A DNA stretch of 33,241 nt, taken from the NCBI GenBank assembly GCA_015207585.1, contig JADEWQ010000064.1:1-33241 (forward strand), in the 5' to 3' direction. Below the pieces are notes generated by a model that saw only the letters and a list, made by a program, of their open reading frames with translations, did not search any database and had not been told where the DNA came from. A program made the position numbers and the translations under genes. This DNA is from Pleurocapsales cyanobacterium LEGE 06147. Its GTDB lineage: Bacteria > Cyanobacteriota > Cyanobacteriia > Cyanobacteriales > Xenococcaceae. Numbering within the stretch: position 1 is the first letter of the stretch; every line of letters begins with the position of its first letter. Shown here one piece after another: positions 25,915-33,241 of the stretch.

Positions 25915-27693
25915 TTGGTTCAACAACCAAAACTACAAGAAACTTCATCGGTGGGATCGCTCCAGCGCGTGCTGGGAAGTTTAAGTTCGTATCGTTGGAT
26001 TGCGTTGGGAGCGTTAGTTAGTTCGTTGCTGTTAACGGCTGCCTACGCTGTCACTCCGCAACTGTTTCGGTGGGGAATCGACGAAGGCATTATTCAACAA
26101 AACTTACAAATCGTGCTTTATAGTGCGGGTGCAATGGTGATTGCGGCGATCGCGCGCGGTTTGTTTAATTTTGGGCAAAGTTTCTGGGCAGAAGCCGCGT
26201 CTCAGGGTGTTGCCTACGACCTTAGAAATAAGATTTTTAGCAAGATTCAACATCTCAGCTTTAGCTACCACGACCAAGCACAGACCTCGCAATTGCTGAC
26301 TCGCGTTACCAGCGATATCGAGCAAATCCGCACGTTTCTCAGTACGAGTTTGATGCAAGTTATCAGTGCTCTCGTGACGTTAGCGAGTATTGCTGTAATT
26401 TTGTTGCTCATGAATTGGGAACTGGCATTGATTACCCTAACGGTAGTGCCAATATCAGGGTGGTTAATGGCACGTTTTCTCAGTCGCAATAGTAAGCTAT
26501 TTCGATTGATACAAGAACAACTGGGCGATCTCAATGCTGTCTTACAAGAAAATTTGTTTGGCGTACGAGTAGTAAAAGCATTTGTGCGCGAGTCGGCAGA
26601 AAAGTCACGCTATACGACTGCGAATAATATTCTGGTCGGAACCAATATGAAAACCATTCGTGCCATCCGCAATACCTTCCCGTTTATGTTTTTACTGAGT
26701 AATTTGGTGACGGTGGTGGTGATTGGTTATGGTGGTGCGGCAGTAATTGAAAATCGTTTTTCTATTGGCGAACTGGTAGCATTTAACTCTTATCTGCTAT
26801 TGATTTTTCAACCCGTTCTGCTAATAGGCTTTGCGGCTCCCGCGATCGCCCAAGCGGCTGCGTCTGCCGAACGGGTTTATGAGGTGGTAGATGCCCAGAT
26901 TGAAATTCGCGATCGCCCCAATGCTATCCCGTTTGAAACTTGTGGAGGCAGAATTACCTTTGAAAATGTTTCTTTCCGCTATCCTGGGGCTACTCGGGAA
27001 GCAATTCAAGGAGTATCTTTTGAAACCAAACCTAAAGAACTGATTGCCATTTTAGGAATGACGGGTTCTGGTAAAAGCACGATAGTAAACTTGATTCCGC
27101 GCTTTTATGATGTTACGTCGGGGGCAATTCGCATTGACGGAAGAGATGTGCGAGATTTCACTCTAGCCAGTTTGCGATCGCACATTGGCATCGTGTTTCA
27201 AGAGATCACTTTATTTTCTGGGACTATCCGCGAGAACATTACCTATGCCAAGCCAGATGCACCATTAGAGCAAGTAATTGAGGTTGCTAAAACCGCGCAA
27301 ATTCATGACTTTATTATCAGCTTACCCGATGGGTACGAAACAATTGTAGGAGAAAGAGGTGTGGGCTTATCCGGCGGACAGAAACAAAGGATTGCGATCG
27401 CTCGTACTCTATTGACAGATTACAGCATTCTCATCTTGGATGACAGCACTTCTGCCGTAGATGCGAAAACTGCTGCTCAAATTCAAGAGGAACTCGATTA
27501 TCTGATGCGCCAAAAAACCTGTACTGCCTTTGTCATTGCCCAACGAATCGGTACTATTAAAAATGCCGATCGCATTTTATTAATGGATAAAGGAAAACTA
27601 GTAGCCCAAGGAACCCATGAAGAGTTGATGGGACATAGCCCGCTTTACGGTGCTATTTTGGAATCTCAGGTAAAGCAACCAGCCCAGAGATAA
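25915..27693 (+). CDS. ABC exporter half-transporter with a degenerate ATP site
   Basis: A 592-residue type IV ABC exporter half: six transmembrane helices (about 28-315) and a nucleotide-binding domain (about 345-585). Walker A is GMTGSGKST (381-389) and the signature LSGGQ is canonical (485-489). The Walker B carboxylate is Asp instead of Glu (LILDDSTSAVD, D510), and the switch His is Gln (IAQRIGT, Q543). These changes mark the non-hydrolysing site of heterodimeric exporters such as TM287/288. It begins at TTG (25915) with AAGGG 9 bases before; no nearer ATG exists. The partner is the next gene. The substrate is unknown, probably a lipid or hydrophobic compound. Confidence 0.93.
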   Translation: MVQQPKLQETSSVGSLQRVLGSLSSYRWIALGALVSSLLLTAAYAVTPQLFRWGIDEGIIQQNLQIVLYSAGAMVIAAIARGLFNFGQSFWAEAASQGVAYDLRNKIFSKIQHLSFSYHDQAQTSQLLTRVTSDIEQIRTFLSTSLMQVISALVTLASIAVILLLMNWELALITLTVVPISGWLMARFLSRNSKLFRLIQEQLGDLNAVLQENLFGVRVVKAFVRESAEKSRYTTANNILVGTNMKTIRAIRNTFPFMFLLSNLVTVVVIGYGGAAVIENRFSIGELVAFNSYLLLIFQPVLLIGFAAPAIAQAAASAERVYEVVDAQIEIRDRPNAIPFETCGGRITFENVSFRYPGATREAIQGVSFETKPKELIAILGMTGSGKSTIVNLIPRFYDVTSGAIRIDGRDVRDFTLASLRSHIGIVFQEITLFSGTIRENITYAKPDAPLEQVIEVAKTAQIHDFIISLPDGYETIVGERGVGLSGGQKQRIAIARTLLTDYSILILDDSTSAVDAKTAAQIQEELDYLMRQKTCTAFVIAQRIGTIKNADRILLMDKGKLVAQGTHEELMGHSPLYGAILESQVKQPAQR

Positions 27694-27849
27694 GAGAACA
27701 GTTATTAGTTATCAATTATCAATTGTCAATTTTTTTAATATGAAATAGAAAAAAGAATGCTACATATAGATCGCCCAGTCTCCCCGTCCCCTCGTCTCCC
27801 CGTCAACGATTTGTCGCAAACAATTAAGTATTTCATATAAGGAGTAGGA

Positions 27850-29625
27850 ATGAGAGGTACTGGTACAGTTGTCGCATCTGAACAAAAAGCGGGTCAGCAA
27901 CTCTCGACTCTGCGACGCTTTTTACAATACCTCCGACCTTATAGTAAAGAAATTCCAGTTGCTTTAATCTTAGTCGCGCTCGGTGCTTCAACCCTGTCTA
28001 TCGGACCTTTTTTAATTGGCTGGTCTATCGATAATCTCATCGTAACGGGTAATCTGCCAGGGTTGTGGTTAATGTTGGGAGTTTTAGCACTTATCTACAT
28101 CATCGGCACCTGGGCAATTCGCGGGCAAATTATGCGAACTGGCTCGATTGTGCAGGGAGTATTAGCTCAACTGCGGCAAGATATTTTTACCAAAATTCAA
28201 AGCCTTCCTGTCAGTTTTTTCGATCGCAGCGAAGCAGGGGATTTGATGAGCCGTCTGCTTAATGATGTCAATACGGTCAATCAGGCGTTTGGACAAACTA
28301 TTCCCCAAATGCTGGGAAACACTTTCAGCTTGATTGGCATTATCATTGCCATGCTTGCGATTAATTTTAGACTCGGCTTGCTGAGTAATTTAGTCGTACC
28401 CCTAATGATTTTTACTACTAGCTTATTTGCCCGTTGGGCAAGAGCTAGATTTCGCGTCACCCGACAAACTATCGGGGATCTTTCGGCTAAGTTAGAAGAA
28501 GGTATTACCAGTGTACGGGAGGCGCAAGCTTTTAATCGGATACAGCTTAACATCGAAGAGTTCGACCTCGTCAATGCTGCCAATCGCGATGCTAACGTCC
28601 AGGCTGTTGCCATTACTGCTGCCTTTTTGCCGTCAATTGATTTTCTCAATACATTAGCTACCGCAGGAGTACTGGCTTATGGCGGTTATCTTGCGGTTAC
28701 GGGTGCAGCTACGGTGGGGGTCGTGACGGCTTTTTTAATTTACGTTCAGCAATTCTTTCGCCCCATCCAAATTCTAAGCCAGTTTTATACCCAAGCTCAA
28801 TCTGCCCTAGCAGGATTGGAGCGGATCTTCTTGCTATTAGATGAACCGTCACAACTTAATGATGCGCCCAATGCTATTGAAATGCCTACAATTCGTGGTG
28901 AAGTAATCTTTGAGAATGTTGCCTTTGGCTATAGCCCAGATCGACTCGTACTCAAAGGAGTGAATCTACAAGCTCGACCGGGACAGACGATCGCTTTAGT
29001 GGGTCCGACGGGAGCTGGTAAAAGTACGATTATTAACCTAATCTTGCGCTTCTATGATGTCTCTGGCGGTGCGGTTAAAATTGACGGGATCGATGTACGC
29101 AGAGTAACTCAGGCGAGCTTGCGCCGTCAAATCGGCATTGTCTTGCAAGATAATATTTTGTTTAGTGGCACCGTAGCTGAAAATATTGCCTTTGGTCGTC
29201 CCCATACCTCCCAAGCTGAAATCGAAGCGGCTGCACAATTGGCGAATGTCCACGAATTCATCACCTCCTTGCCCCAAGGATATACGACTCAACTGGGAGA
29301 ACGGGGTGCCCCCCTCAGTCAGGGACAGCGACAGCTAGTTAGCATTGCTCGTGCGGTACTGATCGACCCAAAAATTCTAATTTTGGATGAAGCCACCAGC
29401 AGCATCGACACCCGTACCGAAGCATTAGTTCAAGATGCGATCGCCCGCTTGCTGAAAGGTCGCACTAGTTTCATCATTGCTCACCGTCTCAGTACGGTAA
29501 CCCAAGCAGATCGAGTTTTGGTCATTCAGCAGGGAAAAATTGTAGAACGGGGCACTCACGCAGAATTGATCGCACAACAGGGTGTATATGCAAATCTCTA
29601 TGCTCTTCAAATGGGTGCGACCTAA
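27850..29625 (+). CDS. ABC exporter half-transporter, catalytic partner
   Basis: A 591-residue half-transporter with a transmembrane domain (about 33-325) and a nucleotide-binding domain (about 350-590). Walker A is GPTGAGKST (385-393). Walker B has the catalytic Glu (LILDEATSSID, E514) and the switch His is present (IAHRLST, H545). The signature is altered to LSQGQ (489-493). Together with the upstream half, this gives one complete ATP site (this Walker A/B with the partner LSGGQ) and one degenerate site, the same division of residues as in TM287/288-type exporters. The start ATG has AAGGAG (27839-27844) 5 bases upstream. The 156-base gap to the first half contains C/T-rich filler but no terminator. 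Confidence 0.93.
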   Translation: MRGTGTVVASEQKAGQQLSTLRRFLQYLRPYSKEIPVALILVALGASTLSIGPFLIGWSIDNLIVTGNLPGLWLMLGVLALIYIIGTWAIRGQIMRTGSIVQGVLAQLRQDIFTKIQSLPVSFFDRSEAGDLMSRLLNDVNTVNQAFGQTIPQMLGNTFSLIGIIIAMLAINFRLGLLSNLVVPLMIFTTSLFARWARARFRVTRQTIGDLSAKLEEGITSVREAQAFNRIQLNIEEFDLVNAANRDANVQAVAITAAFLPSIDFLNTLATAGVLAYGGYLAVTGAATVGVVTAFLIYVQQFFRPIQILSQFYTQAQSALAGLERIFLLLDEPSQLNDAPNAIEMPTIRGEVIFENVAFGYSPDRLVLKGVNLQARPGQTIALVGPTGAGKSTIINLILRFYDVSGGAVKIDGIDVRRVTQASLRRQIGIVLQDNILFSGTVAENIAFGRPHTSQAEIEAAAQLANVHEFITSLPQGYTTQLGERGAPLSQGQRQLVSIARAVLIDPKILILDEATSSIDTRTEALVQDAIARLLKGRTSFIIAHRLSTVTQADRVLVIQQGKIVERGTHAELIAQQGVYANLYALQMGAT

Positions 29626-29765
29626 TACCGCTGTGCTGAAAACAAAGTTCGCTCGTTACTTGTTTCCTCTGCCCTTGACTGCCCGACAAATTTGTTTGAA
29701 CGGCAGCTAAAACAAGCTCTGCACTCCAGCGAATACAAGAAAACCAGCTAAAAATCTAAAAGAAG

Positions 29766-30485
29766 ATGGAAGTAAATAAATTTTTACAACAATACACCGC
29801 AGGCGAAAGAGCTTTTCAAAAGATAAATTTACAAGAAGCAGAATTAATTAAAGTTAACCTCAGTAGAATAGATTTGACCGCAGCCGATCTGCGACAATCA
29901 CGATTAGGAAGAACTAATTTAAGTTATGCTTGCTTGCGCGAAGCAGATTTGAGCGAGTCAATTCTCTGGGGTACAGACTTAACTGAAGCAGTCTTGGAGC
30001 GAGCATTATTAAGAGAAGCAGACCTTAGTGGTGCGATCTTAACTAAAGTTAATTTAGAGCAAGCTAATCTTATTAAAGCTATCTTAAAAGGTGCAAATCT
30101 CAGTGGGGCTAAATTGTGTCGCGCCCTTATGTTTGAAGTAGACTTGCGTCCTGCTTCCGATTATCGTACTAATCTCGCTCAAGCAGATTTGAGTCATGCT
30201 GACTTAAGTTATGCCAATTTGAGTATGGCTATTTTATATCAAGCTAACTTAGATGGAGCTAAATTTTGTCGGGCTAATTTAAGTGCGGGAATGGGAGGAA
30301 GTGCTTTAGCTACGGAGCTGACAGAAGCTAGTTTGCAGGGTGCAGATTTTAGTTATGCCGATCTCTGTGGTGCGATTTTATACAAGGCTAATTTACGGGG
30401 TGCAGATTTAACTGGAACAAATCTCGATGATGCCGATCTCAGAGAAGCAATTATGCCTGATGGTAGTATTTATAACGCTCTTTAA
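29766..30485 (+). CDS. pentapeptide-repeat protein
   Basis: A 239-residue protein made almost entirely of pentapeptides from about residue 20 to 230 (LQEAE, LIKVN, LREAD, LSGAN, LSHAD, LRGAD, LDDAD). Short breaks occur near residues 130-140 (RPASDYRT) and 175-190 (SAGMGGSALATE). A ~17-residue helical lead (MEVNKFLQQYTAGERAF) resembles the N-terminus of many cyanobacterial pentapeptide proteins. It should form a single beta-helix rod and lacks a signal peptide, so it is probably cytosolic. Function is unknown for this class. It has a different architecture from the other pentapeptide protein at 7282. Confidence 0.9.
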   Translation: MEVNKFLQQYTAGERAFQKINLQEAELIKVNLSRIDLTAADLRQSRLGRTNLSYACLREADLSESILWGTDLTEAVLERALLREADLSGAILTKVNLEQANLIKAILKGANLSGAKLCRALMFEVDLRPASDYRTNLAQADLSHADLSYANLSMAILYQANLDGAKFCRANLSAGMGGSALATELTEASLQGADFSYADLCGAILYKANLRGADLTGTNLDDADLREAIMPDGSIYNAL

Positions 30486-30687
30486 AATAGTTTTTCTAGG
30501 ACGTTTTAGATATATATTCAAATTCAGCAATGCCTTGAATCAAAATCTAGTTTTTTTATAGTTCGAGAGATGAAACTTTACTATATTCCTAAATTCACCT
30601 GCACGAGCTTATTATTATCAATGGTTATTTTATGCTCCCCTAACTTTAGAAGCATCAGTGGAGAAGCAACTATATCTGATAGATTGG
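30486..30687. other. AT-rich spacer with a start-less open frame
   Basis: No complete gene is seen. From 30574 the plus strand is open for 40 codons without a start and reads AYYYQWLFYAPLTLEASVE, then KQLYLIDWFK. Its stop (30694-30696) lies inside the left end of the inverted-repeat element. Another frame offers a 39-residue ATG ORF at 30571. Neither is convincing as a live gene. Confidence 0.3.
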
Positions 30688-30815
30688 TTTAAGTAAGTTG
30701 GCACAAATGAAGCTAACTGACGAAGATCGTTATTAGTCCTCTGTCATTGGTAAAGATTTCAAGCGTGTTTATGTTTCGTAATATAGTTTGGTTTATTCCC
30801 ACCGACTTACTTAAA
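30688..30815. mobile_element. MITE-like element with 14-bp terminal inverted repeats
   Basis: TTTAAGTAAGTTGG (30688-30701) and CCGACTTACTTAAA (30802-30815) are reverse complements apart from one T/C difference (a G:U pair in RNA). They bound a 128-base segment with no ORF. Both ends contain TA next to AGTAAGT, compatible with TA-targeting Tc1/mariner/IS630-type transposases. The right end stops 2 bases before the persulfide dioxygenase stop codon. The element class is an inference from the end structure. A simple long stem-loop between convergent genes is the alternative. Confidence 0.45.
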
Positions 30816-30817
30816 TT

Positions 30818-31516
30818 CTAGGCTGTAGCTGCTACTTGACCGCAGCGTTGGTTGGCAGGAACTGCCTCGGCTATCTTTTTGGGATTGGGCAGGTTAAGAT
30901 TATTCATAAATTCAATGAAGCTAGCACGGTTGCGTCCAACAAAGCGGGGATTGAATTGTTTCTCTTCGCCGATAGTAGAAACGGTTTGCCCTCGGTAGTC
31001 GTGACCGGGATAAACTAAAGTTTCATCTGGCAAAGTAAATAATCGCTGGGTTACGTGGTCGTATAAAGTTCCGGCATCTCCACTTTGGAAGTCAGTCCGT
31101 CCGCAGCCTCGAATAAATAGGGAATCTCCCGTAAGAACGTTACTGCCGTTGACGAGATAAGACATATGACTGTCGGTATGACCAGGAGTTGCGATCGCTT
31201 TTATTTCAATTTCGCCGACTTTTAAAACTTCTCCATCCTGAATAAAGCGGTCTGCACAAGCAGCTTCGGCATGTTCTGGTACTATACCCTGACAACCTGT
31301 TAATTCTCTTAGTTTGCCCGTTCCGGTAACGTGATCGGCGTGGATATGAGTTTCTAGGCAATAGCGCAGTGTTAATCCCAGCTCTTTAATTAGCTGTAAG
31401 TCTCGCTCTACCTGTTCTAGCACTGGATCGACCAGAACCGCTTCTTTGGTATTTAGATCGGCAATTAGATAAGTGTAAGTCCAGGTGTCGCGATCGAACA
31501 ATTGACGCAATAGCAT
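30818..31516 (-). CDS. ETHE1-type persulfide dioxygenase (metallo-beta-lactamase fold)
   Basis: About 232 residues from the ATG at 31516, preceded by AAGGAGAG; the longer in-frame start at 31579 is less likely. The MBL motif THIHADH gives H57, H59, D61 and H62. Further ligands are H113 (TPGHTDSH), D131 (LTGDSLF) and H172 (YPGHDYRGQ). The spacing H57-H113 equals that between the human ETHE1 iron ligands H79 and H135, and GCGRTDFQSGD is the sulfur dioxygenase signature. It should oxidise glutathione persulfide to sulfite and glutathione, detoxifying sulfide. An ArsR-family regulator gene lies just upstream on the same strand. Confidence 0.88.
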   Translation of the reverse strand: MLLRQLFDRDTWTYTYLIADLNTKEAVLVDPVLEQVERDLQLIKELGLTLRYCLETHIHADHVTGTGKLRELTGCQGIVPEHAEAACADRFIQDGEVLKVGEIEIKAIATPGHTDSHMSYLVNGSNVLTGDSLFIRGCGRTDFQSGDAGTLYDHVTQRLFTLPDETLVYPGHDYRGQTVSTIGEEKQFNPRFVGRNRASFIEFMNNLNLPNPKKIAEAVPANQRCGQVAATA

Positions 31517-31601
31517 TGTTTCTCTCCTTACAAAATCCTTTTGGTTGTATATGAGGCACTTTTGAGCTTTCGATATCAAACATCACGTTTGCTCTTTAGA
31601 T

Positions 31602-31621
31602 ATATAACTATTTAGCTATAT
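31602..31621. promoter_or_regulatory. candidate ArsR operator upstream of the persulfide dioxygenase gene
   Basis: ATATAACTATTTAGCTATAT is an imperfect 20-base palindrome of the form ATATAnCTAnnTAGnTATAT. It lies 86-105 bases before the dioxygenase ATG, between it and the regulator gene. The left two thirds recur upstream of the regulator at 32110-32123. ArsR proteins bind such 12-2-12-like AT-rich dyads; binding here is inferred. Confidence 0.5.
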
Positions 31622-31708
31622 GTGATACATTATATTCTTAAAAGCGACTTCTGCTCAAAAGATTAGCACTTAATTAGTTCCCAAATGGGTTCTATAATAA
31701 AATTTATT

Positions 31709-32083
31709 TTACTTTGTAGAAGCACTAAAGGCATTTAATCGCTTAAATTTTTCTGCCTTTTGCTGCATTCGTTCATAAAGGCTATCGCAAACTAACTCAC
31801 ACAACTCGAAAATCATGGGGTCTTTGATTTCGTAGTAGACACTTACTCCTTGAGGTTGACGGGACAAAATTTCTGCTTCGGTCAACATCTTTAAATGCTT
31901 TGACAAATTAGCCTGTCCTAAACCAGTAGCCTCGCCAATTTCACTCACATTCATCGGTCCGGATCTCAAGCAGCTTAAAATTTGTAACCGACTTACTTCC
32001 GAAAGCACTTTAAAATAATCGGCAACTGGAGCGAGAAATTCTGGCGGCTTGGGTGTCTTGTCGCGAGTGGGAGTTTTTGGCAT
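31709..32083 (-). CDS. ArsR/SmtB-family transcriptional regulator
   Basis: A 124-residue winged helix-turn-helix protein. The core runs from FKVLSEVSRLQILSCL through the recognition region MNVSEIGEATGLGQANLSKHLKML to the beta-wing ILSRQPQGVSVYYEI. The classic ArsR metal motif ELCVCD is absent. Three cysteines remain: C38 after helix 2, and C95 and C99 in helix 5 (FELCELVCDSL). This arrangement suggests thiol, persulfide or metal sensing. Being upstream of a persulfide dioxygenase gene on the same strand, it probably represses that gene and itself and is released by sulfide-derived species. That link is inference; a metal sensor remains possible. Confidence 0.9.
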   Translation of the reverse strand: MPKTPTRDKTPKPPEFLAPVADYFKVLSEVSRLQILSCLRSGPMNVSEIGEATGLGQANLSKHLKMLTEAEILSRQPQGVSVYYEIKDPMIFELCELVCDSLYERMQQKAEKFKRLNAFSASTK

Positions 32084-32109
32084 GGACGAAAAAATTTACT
32101 TGATGACTT

Positions 32110-32123
32110 ATATAACTATATAG
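32110..32123. promoter_or_regulatory. candidate ArsR operator upstream of the regulator gene
   Basis: ATATAACTATATAG at 32110-32123 shares ATATAACTAnnTAG with the site at 31602 and contains the perfect palindrome ACTATATAGT (32115-32124). It lies 27-40 bases before the regulator ATG, where it would overlap the promoter. Autoregulation by the ArsR protein is the simplest reading. Confidence 0.5.
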
Positions 32124-32253
32124 TATTTTAACAAAAAAAGTAAAATCTTGAAAACTATGCTTGGATTTATTCCTGCACAGTTTTCAAGCATGTTCTACAC
32201 CACTCTTACTCCAGCGATCGCGAGACGGCTAAAAATTAGCAACTTGGCGATCG

Positions 32254-32439
32254 CTAATCGGATAAAAGCAGTTGCCCTAAATAACCTGTAACAATGCGAC
32301 TGCCATCTTTAAGAACATGAACTTCGGTTTGGTCGCTAGCCCAAGTTATTCGGTCTTTTAATAATACATAACCCATGAGGTTGAGATAGCCAGGGGGAAT
32401 TTCGTTTAGTTCCGAGTAGGGATTTTTGTTGATTGCCAT
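32254..32439 (-). CDS. small protein of unknown function
   Basis: About 61 residues from the ATG at 32439, with AGGAGT close upstream on the minus strand; a longer frame from 32478 would overlap the DUF3122 gene. The sequence (MAINKNPYSELNEIPPGYL, then MGYVLLKDRITWASDQTEV and a GSRIVTGYLGQLLLSD end) has no signal peptide or membrane segment and looks like a compact beta-rich domain. The family is not recognised. It follows the DUF3122 gene by about 20 bases on the same strand, so the two are probably co-transcribed. Confidence 0.65.
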   Translation of the reverse strand: MAINKNPYSELNEIPPGYLNLMGYVLLKDRITWASDQTEVHVLKDGSRIVTGYLGQLLLSD

Positions 32440-32458
32440 TTTCTTACTCCTAAAACTT

Positions 32459-32977
32459 CTAGCTTTGGGTAGCGACACTCTTCCATTCCAATACTACTTC
32501 GGGAGGAATTGACAGATTAGTCGAGCGATCGCCTTTCATTCCCAAAGAAAGATTCAGTTTGGTTATAGGTAATTGAGACAAGATATCCTTAACATCAAAC
32601 TGACCCACATTAGGAGCGGGAGACTTTTGTGCAAACATATCTTCAGCTTCAAATAAGTCTCCCTTATTAGTACTAACTTGCAATGGTTGGGGATGAGCAA
32701 AATCCGCCTTACCAGGAAAATCTACTAACCGCAGATTGATGATGGTCGAACCATCGGCGAAGAAGCGTTTGAACAGCACTACCTGCCAAGAGTCACCCTG
32801 TTCGTCTTGAAGAGTATGTCGGGATTGAATCAATATCTGTCTCGGTGCCTCTTCCATCTGACGGATCGAAGCTAAAGCTAATTGAGTGTTGAAATTATCC
32901 AGACCGATGAATATAAGTAGGATTATTGTTCCTACTAAAACTAACTTGGCTGAAAATTCGCGAATTCGACACCCCAT
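32459..32977 (-). CDS. DUF3122 family exported protein
   Basis: A 172-residue protein. The N-terminus has a transmembrane or signal segment (LVLVGTIILLIFIGLDNF) followed by ALASIRQMEEAPRQILIQSR, which matches the start of cyanobacterial DUF3122 proteins. Then come HTLQDEQGDSWQVVLFKR, STIINLRLVDFPG and a C-terminal SIPPEVVLEWKSV. The domain is predicted to be beta-rich and outside the cytoplasm, in the periplasm or lumen. Function is unknown. It is the first gene of a likely two-gene unit with 32254-32439. Confidence 0.85.
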   Translation of the reverse strand: MGCRIREFSAKLVLVGTIILLIFIGLDNFNTQLALASIRQMEEAPRQILIQSRHTLQDEQGDSWQVVLFKRFFADGSTIINLRLVDFPGKADFAHPQPLQVSTNKGDLFEAEDMFAQKSPAPNVGQFDVKDILSQLPITKLNLSLGMKGDRSTNLSIPPEVVLEWKSVATQS

Positions 32978-33130
32978 TGACAGATTACCTTTTTATTGAA
33001 TTACTAATTTTAACTGTTATTTGTATCTGAATAATGCAGCTTGAAGCTCGGGAATAAACACCGAATACATCCCTCGCAAATCCCCTACTTTAAAATCAAA
33101 AGCAAGGTCTTGGAGAATCCAGCAGAACTT

Positions 33131-33150
33131 AAATAATTGGACATAATTGG
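33131..33150 (+). repeat. tandem 10-mer ATAATTGGAC, two copies
   Basis: ATAATTGGAC is repeated back to back at 33131-33140 and 33141-33150, with GGACA-like partners nearby (TAGACATA, and GTCCAA within the start of the next gene). It lies 36 bases upstream of a helix-turn-helix gene start. Such short repeats at this place resemble recombinase-binding repeats at the end of IS607-type elements, but could also be an operator. Confidence 0.4.
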
Positions 33151-33186
33151 ACAATCATAGACATATTTTTATGTTATATCGAGTTT

Positions 33187-33241
33187 ATGTCCAACTTATT
33201 AACTGTTACTGAAGCTGCTCAACTTCTTGGTGTTTCTACCA
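33187..33241 (+). CDS. partial helix-turn-helix gene, probably IS607-type resolvase (cut by window end)
   Basis: Only 18 codons are visible: MSNLLTVTEAAQLLGVST. This is the start of a MerR/excisionase-type helix-turn-helix (TVTEAAxLLGVS). It matches the N-terminus of IS607-family serine recombinases (TnpA), which begin with this domain, and also of excisionase-family proteins. The direct repeats just upstream favour the IS607 reading. No good ribosome binding site is seen before the ATG. The rest lies outside the window. Confidence 0.6.
   Translation, partial: MSNLLTVTEAAQLLGVST

Noticed and set aside
27770-27805. C/T-rich tract between the two exporter halves as a terminator or regulatory site
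   Set aside because: It has no stem or T-run. The same CTCC-type filler occurs in other spacers of the window, for example near 22420.
1-33241. tRNA genes or a CRISPR array
   Set aside because: I found no T-loop plus acceptor-stem pairing of tRNA type, and no regularly spaced direct repeats.

Overview
The window comes from a cyanobacterium. It carries psbO (the oxygen-evolving complex protein of photosystem II), a kinase with a predicted bilin-binding GAF domain, a glycogen branching enzyme, DUF29, DUF3122 and pentapeptide-repeat proteins, and many copies of the cyanobacterial HIP1 octamer GCGATCGC. Base composition is moderately AT-rich. The genus cannot be fixed from the sequence. The layout is typical of a cyanobacterial chromosome: mostly single genes or pairs with metabolic, signalling and transport roles, separated by AT-rich spacers.

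Left part (1-10.1 kb): a small secreted protein; a saccharopine-dehydrogenase-like NAD(P) oxidoreductase; a DUF218 membrane-anchored protein; a strongly structured intergenic RNA that I read as an ORF-less HEARO (IscB omega-RNA type) element; a beta-hydroxyacid dehydrogenase; a small membrane protein; glgB; a small secreted protein; a pentapeptide protein with a large extra N-terminal region; psbO with a two-hairpin convergent terminator; and a conserved-looking small protein.

Middle part (10.1-22.2 kb): a phosphohexomutase, the nucleotide house-cleaning enzyme RdgB and the SdhA flavoprotein. These are followed by three same-strand genes: DUF2867, a histidine phosphatase, and a CTP-synthase C-terminal-related protein that keeps the amidotransferase Cys but lacks the His/Glu partners. 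Next come a lipoprotein of the SMP-30/gluconolactonase family and a HEAT-repeat protein. The section ends with a two-gene signalling unit: a CBS-CBS-GAF histidine kinase whose GAF domain has both cysteines of a DXCF cyanobacteriochrome, overlapping a REC-HisKA-HATPase protein by 8 bases.

Right part (22.2-33.2 kb): a class 3 lipase, an aldo/keto reductase, DUF29, a solitary PD-(D/E)XK nuclease-like protein, and a heterodimeric ABC exporter pair with one degenerate and one complete ATP site. These are followed by a second pentapeptide protein, a MITE-like inverted-repeat element, and an ETHE1-type persulfide dioxygenase downstream of an ArsR-family regulator. Both of the latter promoter regions share the motif ATATAACTAnnTAG. 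The window closes with a DUF3122 gene, a small protein and the first 55 bases of a helix-turn-helix gene, probably the start of an IS607-type element.

Several spacers hold short protein-like reading frames that end in a stop but have no proper start (15.1, 18.4, 18.7 and possibly 22.3 and 30.6 kb). They look like remnants of decayed or truncated genes. All assignments are by eye from sequence motifs; no database search was run.
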